DNA of 64,000 nucleotides from Candidula unifasciata (taxonomy: Eukaryota > Mollusca > Gastropoda > Stylommatophora > Geomitridae). This document shows positions 60,201 to 64,000 of this stretch, piece by piece; the first letter of the stretch is position 1, and each line of letters begins with the position of its first letter. The notes beneath the pieces were generated by a model. That model saw nothing but the letters and a program-made list of their open reading frames with translations, was not told the DNA's origin and did no database searches. The position numbers were made by a program, and so were the translations under genes. Location of the stretch: positions 632,580 to 696,579 of the forward strand of contig CAJHNH020008455.1 in NCBI GenBank assembly GCA_905116865.2. The letters are read 5' to 3'.

Positions 60201-63006
60201 ACACAATAATTCTCCAAGCCTTCCCCTAAAGAGCTGATTGGGTTTAGTTGATTCGAGAACTGACATCACAGCACTCAGGGCATTCCCATAAGCACTCCGT
60301 CCCCATCTTCAGCAGCCAGTGAAGAGTTCCCCTAAAGAGCTGATAACATCTACAATGTATGGACTAAACTAGTGGAACATGAAGTTAACCTAACTAAATG
60401 GCCAGTGAGTCAAGCATGGCAAACATGTCTATGCAGTCTTTGAGGTCATGACAGAAGAAATTCGAAACAATTTTGTATGGAAACAGTCAATAGAAGTATA
60501 CTGAGATGGCTGATCATCAGAGGATTGAGTTCATAATGGAAATGCCCGATGTGCACTGATGTCAGTCATAATAATATAACATTATATGGCTATCCTCCGA
60601 ATAATGGTCCCAAATTATCGAGGCCAAAAATATACCCTAACAGGGCCTCAGTCACATGTAAATTGAGGACTTTCGGCGACTTAAATTGCGGACTTCTGGC
60701 GACTACCACCACCGCCGAGAGTATCTTCGGAGCGGGGCTAAACTAGATGGCTAGGACTCATGAGCAGCAGTTACCGCATCCCCTGCAGCTTCCTTCATTT
60801 TATTTCCTCATGAGTCCCAGCCATCTAGTTTAGCCCCACTCCGTGCTGCGCGTAGCGGCGCAAGAGATACTCCCCACCGTGGCGTTGGTCGCCGGAAGTT
60901 CGTAATAACATGTAACTGAGGCCCTGTTAGGGTATATTTTCAGCCTCGATAATTTCGGACAGTTTTTTTGGAGGATAGCCCATTACATATATGTAACACT
61001 ATCCAGCAACTGTAGTGAAGAAAACTACTGGACAACAAAAAGTTACCTTCAGATCCAAAATGACAAGAGAGCCAATGAACCAAAATGGGAAGTAAAAGCA
61101 ATTAAAATACAACAACATCTGCAGGGGAAGGTTGGTCACATATTCTTGATCTGCAAGTACAAAAGCAGTCTCTTAAATTGCAAACTCATAGAAGGAAATC
61201 TGCAATGTGATTTCAAGCCACTTAGGCAGATCTTTAAATATGCCAATAAATGGTTGTAGGAGCCAAAGTAGCACATGACTAGACAATTAACTGGCATGCT
61301 CAGGTTTTTTTTCTGGTAGTACTTGCACCTTTTTTTTTCTCTTCATCAACATCATGTTGCAGGTTCTTTGCAGAATGTTGCTCTCATCTTGGTCTGCCTG
61401 AAAGTAACTCCTCCTGCCAGCTCACTGCAAACTACACTTTCATATCCAAGGAGTCACTTACATCCTGTGCCCATCTTTGTGCTGGTCAGCTCCTGCTCCT
61501 CCTTACTGGTACCATAGCTTCTGCTATCATTTTTGGCTTTCCTGTCAACTACGGCCGGTAGACAACAGTAGACGACCGGTTAGTCGGAGTTCTGTCCCCT
61601 GGCTGCAGTGCAATTACGGACTGGACAGGAGGAAACGAAACAAATGACATAATTACTGTGTGTTGGCGTTAGACAGCGTGCACTGCCCTGCTATAATCAT
61701 ACGGTTAGGGTTTGGTTTAGGGTTAGGGGTAGGGTTTGGGTTAGGTGTAGGGTTTGGGTTAGGGGTAGGGTGTGGGTTAGGTTTAGTGTTAGGGTTAGGG
61801 TGTGGGTTAGGGTTACGGGTAGTGTCGCTGCATCTCGTCGTCGCACAAACTCAAAGTAGCAGCCCAAACCCTAAACCTAACCCAAACCATATGATGACAG
61901 TAGGGCACTGCACGCTGTCTATTGCCAACACACAGTAAGTGTGTCACCTGTATCATTCCCTCTAATCCACTCCGTAATGCGTCGCAAGAAGCGGTAATTG
62001 AACGCGGTCGCTAATGTGAGTCGCAGCGCAGTGTCTGCTAGGCATGTCGACCTCACTTTGTGGTCTGATTCGTGCAGTCTCCAGTCCGTAATTGCACTGC
62101 AGCCAGGGGACAGAACTCCGACTAACCGGCCGTCTACTGTTGTCTACCGGCCGTAGTTGACAGGAGAGCCCCCCCCCCCCCCCCCCCCCCCCCGTGGGAC
62201 TTGGTATGGCCAAAATATTTTTTGGGCATCATTTTGCCACTGCTACAATATGCATTGTGTGGTGAGTACAGGTTTTTTTTTTAAACAAAACTTTGTAGTG
62301 AGTTCCGGAACCCTTTGTTTCCTTCCCGTTACAGTGGAACTCCAATATTTGTCTATGTCAATATACGTTTTTTTTCACAATTCTAGACTCTGGTCTTGTT
62401 CCTGAGGTAATAAGGAATCACATTTTACTAGTAGTAGTTATACTACAAATATTCTGTTCAACCTTTCTTAATTATAATTACGATAAATGCCTCATATGGG
62501 TTTTGTGGTACCATTTTGTAGAGAAAGAAAGAATATTCCCACCCCCCCCCCCCCCCCCCCCACAACAACAAACAGTGTCAGAATAATTATGGATGTTTCC
62601 TTTGAAGACAAAATGTATCTCCCCGAAAAGCAAGAAGCCAACAGTCTGCATATACATAACCCAGATTTGTAAAACGTGTTTGCACGCAAAACTCGCGTTG
62701 TGGAAAAAGTTTAGAAGTTCAGAAATTGGCGAACAACCACAACTTTCTACCGTAGTTTCAACTACTGGCTGGCACTGGTGAGCGCGAAGAAATAAGTGAC
62801 TGAAGAAACATGAATTTTAAAAATTAAACAGCATTTTGTTAAATTGTTTGCTCTCATTAAATAGTTTGTAATGACAGTCGAGTACTTTTCCAAATAATAT
62901 GCTGTTTTAATTCGTCTCTAGATTTATGCACTGGAAACAAGAGGTCAGTTACAGACGTCATGGTCCGTCGAAATGTTGTGTCCATCCTGCCCAACGTGGC
63001 GTCCAT
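54209..63006 (-). CDS. TMEM17: Transmembrane protein 17 (TMEM17), gene span, 5 exons
   Basis: Exons, in order of transcription, are 63006-62886, 61150-61047, 57579-57466, 55723-55535 and 54295-54209. They join in frame to about 204 residues (human 198). TMEM17 is a four-pass membrane protein of the ciliary transition zone, part of the MKS module with TMEM231 and B9 proteins, and gates membrane protein entry into cilia. Diagnostic segments: LPLQMLLYFNCFYFPFW (helix 1), RLYLGYLGNLMERVPELAG (loop after helix 2; human differs at three positions), WLLTLLLTFPLILLL (helix 3), ALHILMAIFVGLEVIVGYF (helix 4) and the tail TKYHLQQFSDLDN. Introns hold a mariner fragment, two foldback elements and many LINE tails. 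The gene converges with CENP-M, 3.6 kb away. Exons 2-5 are firm; exon 1 rests on its phase and N-terminal style. Confidence 0.88.
54535..54800 (+). repeat. Dispersed 280-bp repeat family, copy 6
   Basis: From gtaaactccagtggaaagtt to cagaacccacatggga. In intron 4 of TMEM17. Confidence 0.8.
54820..55330. mobile_element. LINE tail remnants on both strands
   Basis: 54820-54965 (+) carries HYEKTLKHAMTTGKRDTR and a KLLDKC-like piece, again the tail behind the 27-bp minisatellite. 55000-55330 (-) has GNRWEDTSDRKRTAMEQ-like and GRRGSTKS pieces of another LINE. Confidence 0.55.
55535..55723 (-). CDS. TMEM17: TMEM17 exon 4, third and fourth membrane helices
   Basis: Acceptor ctttcag, donor CAG|gtatgt; 63 codons. 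VPELAGSWLLTLLLTFPLIL forms helix 3 and ALHILMAIFVGLEVIVGYFA helix 4, ending RAMVNYQ (human RKMVNQ). Confidence 0.93.
55890..56420. mobile_element. Two LINE tails of one family, head to head
   Basis: 55920-56095 on the - strand reads VRHLRRAARVTKRVTI and KKQQMRWFGYLMRIRWY; 56140-56400 on the + strand reads MKCLRRAAGVFR, then PQRATLKHYNGYRASEIPRK. Both belong to the 40890-41285 family. In TMEM17 intron 3. Confidence 0.75.
56600..56790 (-). mobile_element. LINE tail fragment
   Basis: - strand: LKYFGHFKSRGGLYRTVMRR. Relative at 42180-42450 in the other orientation. Confidence 0.6.
57115..57395 (+). repeat. Dispersed 280-bp repeat family, copy 7
   Basis: Full length, from caccggctgtaagttccggc to ..ctggagcccttacatgg. 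A G-run of about 22 lies just before it (56996-57017). Confidence 0.8.
57466..57579 (-). CDS. TMEM17: TMEM17 exon 3, second membrane helix
   Basis: Acceptor atatttcag, donor AGG|gtaggt; 38 codons from WERLIDLYRIVLVAIYVVYF to IIEVVRLYLGYLGNLMER. The final ten residues are nearly identical to the human loop. Confidence 0.93.
58060..58240 (+). mobile_element. SINE of the 42860 family
   Basis: The - strand matches ..gggtgatgtggtcagcat.., ..acttcccagga.., ..ggtacc.. of 42860-43112. The tRNA head is worn. Confidence 0.6.
58690..59170 (-). pseudogene. mariner transposase, N-terminal fragment
   Basis: - strand: EQRAVV at about 59130, then DEFRSGRPVEIATDASMQQV and RRVTVDFVAAAIGCSHGSA, the helix-turn-helix DNA-binding region of mariner transposases, followed past a stop by VPRQLMDEQK. 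No catalytic domain. Homopolymer runs at 58978-58987 and 59087-59108 break the frame. In TMEM17 intron 2. Confidence 0.8.
59519..59640. repeat. Two direct repeats of about 26 bp with (TG)n
   Basis: ttgctggactgatcccacat gtgtgtg occurs at about 59517 and, with one change, at 59610, 93 bp apart. Confidence 0.7.
59820..59900 (+). pseudogene. RNase H-retroelement tail
   Basis: One frame reads CPECCDLKS, matching the end CPECCDVNS of the 20343-21031 frame; the preceding part is mutated. Confidence 0.5.
60397..60587 (+). pseudogene. RNase H-retroelement tail
   Basis: The sequence leads to KCPMCTDVSHN, another variant of the Cys-rich end, directly next to the foldback element. Confidence 0.45.
60588..60980. 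mobile_element. Foldback MITE, 393 bp, long inverted arms
   Basis: Left arm GGCTATCCTCCGAATAATGG and on; right arm is its inverse with some changes, the two arms covering most of the element (..ATACCCTAACAGGGCCTCAG.. and ..GGGGCTAAACTAGATGGCTG.. occur in both). Flanked by cattatat and cattacat, an 8-bp target duplication with one change. No coding capacity. Confidence 0.88.
61047..61150 (-). CDS. TMEM17: TMEM17 exon 2, first membrane helix
   Basis: Acceptor gtacttgcag, donor AAG|gtaact (- strand). It encodes QEYVTNLPLQMLLYFNCFYF and PFWFIGSLVILDLK. It aligns with human MVSSLALQMSLYFNTYYFPLWW. Confidence 0.9.
61340..61540 (-). mobile_element. LINE tail fragment, left part
   Basis: Aligns with 63310-63510. 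Its continuation is found at 62193-62240, on the far side of the foldback element. Confidence 0.75.
61541..62192. mobile_element. Foldback element with telomere-like core
   Basis: Outer arms 61541-61628 and 62080-62164 are inverse copies (CCTGTCAACTACGGCCGGTA, GTAGACAACAGTAGACG..). Middle arms (about 61640-61683 and 61890-61955) also pair. The centre 61684-61820 is a degenerate TTAGGG array, partly answered by CCCTAA units at 61861-61889. A C-run follows at 62167-62192. It interrupts a LINE tail. No coding capacity. Confidence 0.85.
61684..61820 (+). repeat. Degenerate TTAGGG-type array
   Basis: Units ttaggg, tttggg, gtaggg and gtgggt alternate for about 135 bp. TTAGGG is the telomere unit of molluscs and most other animals; here it is interstitial. 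Confidence 0.85.
62600..62790 (-). repeat. Dispersed 280-bp repeat family, copy 8 (inverted, partial)
   Basis: - strand gccagccagtagttgaaact and ..atatgcagactgttggcttc.. match the family loosely. In TMEM17 intron 1. Confidence 0.5.
62886..63006 (-). CDS. TMEM17: TMEM17 exon 1 (probable)
   Basis: ATG at 63006 opens MDATLGRMDTTFRRTMTSVT then DLLFPVHKSRDELKQHIIWK, with a candidate donor A|gtactc at 62885 that gives the phase needed by exon 2. The RR.. VTS-VTD-xxFP style resembles the N-terminus of TMEM17 (short basic helix, then VFxG/P). The donor is weak, so the true end may be a little earlier or a small exon may intervene. Confidence 0.55.
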
Positions 63007-63019
63007 TTTGTCAACTGCT

Positions 63020-63029
63020 GTCACGTGAC
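63020..63029. promoter_or_regulatory. Palindromic CACGTG E-box upstream of TMEM17
   Basis: The ten-base perfect palindrome gtcacgtgac lies 14 nt upstream of the proposed TMEM17 start. It equals the core of the animal CLEAR/USF-type site bound by bHLH-ZIP factors. No clear RFX X-box, the usual ciliary-gene element, was recognised beside it. Confidence 0.4.
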
Positions 63030-63084
63030 ATCAACAATAGCAAAACCAGTGGAAACAAGAGAAATAAACCGAATACTTTTCTCT

Positions 63085-63170
63085 CCGAAACTGGAACTCT
63101 TAGCTGGCTGCTTAAAATGAGGACGGGGTGGTTACGGAAATGTCTCGAGTGTGGCGATATCAGTTCTTAG
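63085..63170 (+). pseudogene. RNase H-retroelement tail next to the TMEM17 start
   Basis: + strand GTLSWLLKMRTGWLRKCLEC GDISS, then a stop: the C-terminal end of the 20343-21031 type. It ends the region only about 80 bp upstream of the TMEM17 ATG. Confidence 0.65.
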
Positions 63171-63299
63171 CACACTCTTTTCTGTCCGAATAAGCTTCAC
63201 TGTGTCTTTTTAGACGTCTTCTTTTTTGTTATTTGTGATTTAGAGAAGAATCCTTACAGTTCCCTGGACAGCCAAAATTAGTTAGTCTTTCCTCTTGAG

Positions 63300-63660
63300 A
63301 AAAGGCAAATTCATCATCATCGTGTAGCAGGTCCTTTTCAGAACGTCGTTCTCATCACGGTCTACGTAAAAGAAACAGTCTCTCGCCAGCTCTACCGCCT
63401 CATGCACTTTTATACTTAAGGAGTCACTTATATCCTGTGCCCATCTTCGTGTCGGTCGGCCCCTGCTCTTCCTTCCTGGTACCATGTCTTCTGCTATAAT
63501 TTTTTTTTTGTTTCAAATCCGTCGTGGCGCTTGATGTGACCAAACTATTTCAGCTTCCGAGACAGGATGCTGTTTCTTAGCCAATCTTCTTTGATGTTTA
63601 GATCTTTCAAGATGTCAGTATTTCTCCCCTTCTTTGTCCAAGATATTCTGAGAACCTTTC
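63300..63660 (-). pseudogene. LINE tail fragment
   Basis: - strand: MVPGRKSRGRPTRRWAQDIS and DSLSIKVHEAVELARD; the part to 63660 extends the similarity into the preceding RT region. Relatives at 15000-15210 and 61340-61540. Confidence 0.8.
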
Positions 63661-63789
63661 TATAAAGACAAACTACTAGACGTAAATTTGCCTAGAAAAA
63701 CCACAACAGCAACAAAACAAATGCTGGGGTAGTTCTGCGATTCCTGTAAAGGATACGCAACTAACTAACTTTCCTCTTGAGCCTAGGGT

Positions 63790-64000
63790 GGCGTATAAGG
63801 CAGAGGTCATAGCTCTTCAATTCTGGCGCTTCGTTGCCACCTGCCCTTTCGGTCTTGTGTTTGTCAGGCCCATTGTTAAGCCTTTCCTGATGATTGTTCT
63901 ACGTAGGGTCTCTTTTTGTCTTCCCTTCTTTCTTTTACCTTTAGGTGTCCAAATGAGGGCTTGATGTGGTCTTATCCATTCAGAGTGCATGGCCAATATA
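63790..64000 (-). pseudogene. LINE tail fragment, cut by window edge
   Basis: - strand: IGHALRMDKTTSSPHLDT, then KETLRRTIIRKGLTMGLTN and NWRAMTSALYATLG, the WIGHxLR..KRGRPKxTWRR..LYATxG LINE tail with one frame break. Confidence 0.75.

Noticed and set aside
61660..61938. Gly/Leu-rich 92-codon frame
   Set aside because: It is the TTAGGG-like array read through; not a protein.

Overview
The window reads as one stretch of a repeat-rich animal genome. Coding sequence is split into short exons with GT-AG junctions, introns run up to 13 kb, and about nine tenths of the sequence is transposon debris, SINE-like elements and minisatellites. The transposon families (LINE tails with a GRPRxxW-type C-terminus, jockey/I-type LINEs with RNase H, Penelope, mariner, hAT-type MITEs, a Ty3/gypsy element) and the host genes suggest a lophotrochozoan, most likely a mollusc and perhaps a gastropod. 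That assignment is inference from recognition, not from a search.

Three host genes can be assembled exon by exon with consistent splice phases. (1) 962-22954, + strand: the C-terminal half of a short-chain dehydrogenase of the D-3-hydroxybutyrate dehydrogenase type, five exons in view, with the N-terminal exons off the left edge. (2) 43903-50572, + strand: a complete six-exon gene for CENP-M, the pseudo-GTPase subunit of the inner kinetochore. (3) 63006-54209, - strand: a five-exon gene for TMEM17, a four-helix membrane protein of the ciliary transition zone; its first exon is less certain. CENP-M and TMEM17 converge tail to tail. No functional link among the three is visible.

Layout. 1-14284 is mainly the 13.2-kb first visible intron of the dehydrogenase. 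It holds a LINE whose two halves (1287-2105 and 13031-13745) flank a large Ty3/gypsy element on the - strand (gag and pol at 8610-3576, long terminal repeats at 2106-2805 and about 11733-12436). In this element the integrase lies upstream of reverse transcriptase (PR-IN-RT-RH), the copia-like order of the GMR1 group. 14358-22861 holds the remaining introns, with jockey-like and RNase H-bearing fragments and minisatellites. 23859-43900 is intergenic: a 2.7-kb satellite of 54/57-bp units, several smaller arrays, LINE tails, and a mariner shell (30093-31937) carrying a LINE fragment. 44023-50416 contains the CENP-M introns with a decayed Penelope-like element, a SINE and a LINE tail. 50573-54208 is an intergenic stretch of minisatellites and nested SINE/MITE. 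54296-62885 contains the TMEM17 introns with a mariner fragment and two foldback elements, one with a telomere-like core. 63007-64000 is the TMEM17 upstream region, which begins directly in transposon-derived sequence.

The observations most worth following up are the GMR1-type element with its scrambled second end, minisatellites that grew in frame out of a LINE coding tail, the telomere-like foldback element with an empty-site comparison inside the same window, and the mariner-LINE chimera.
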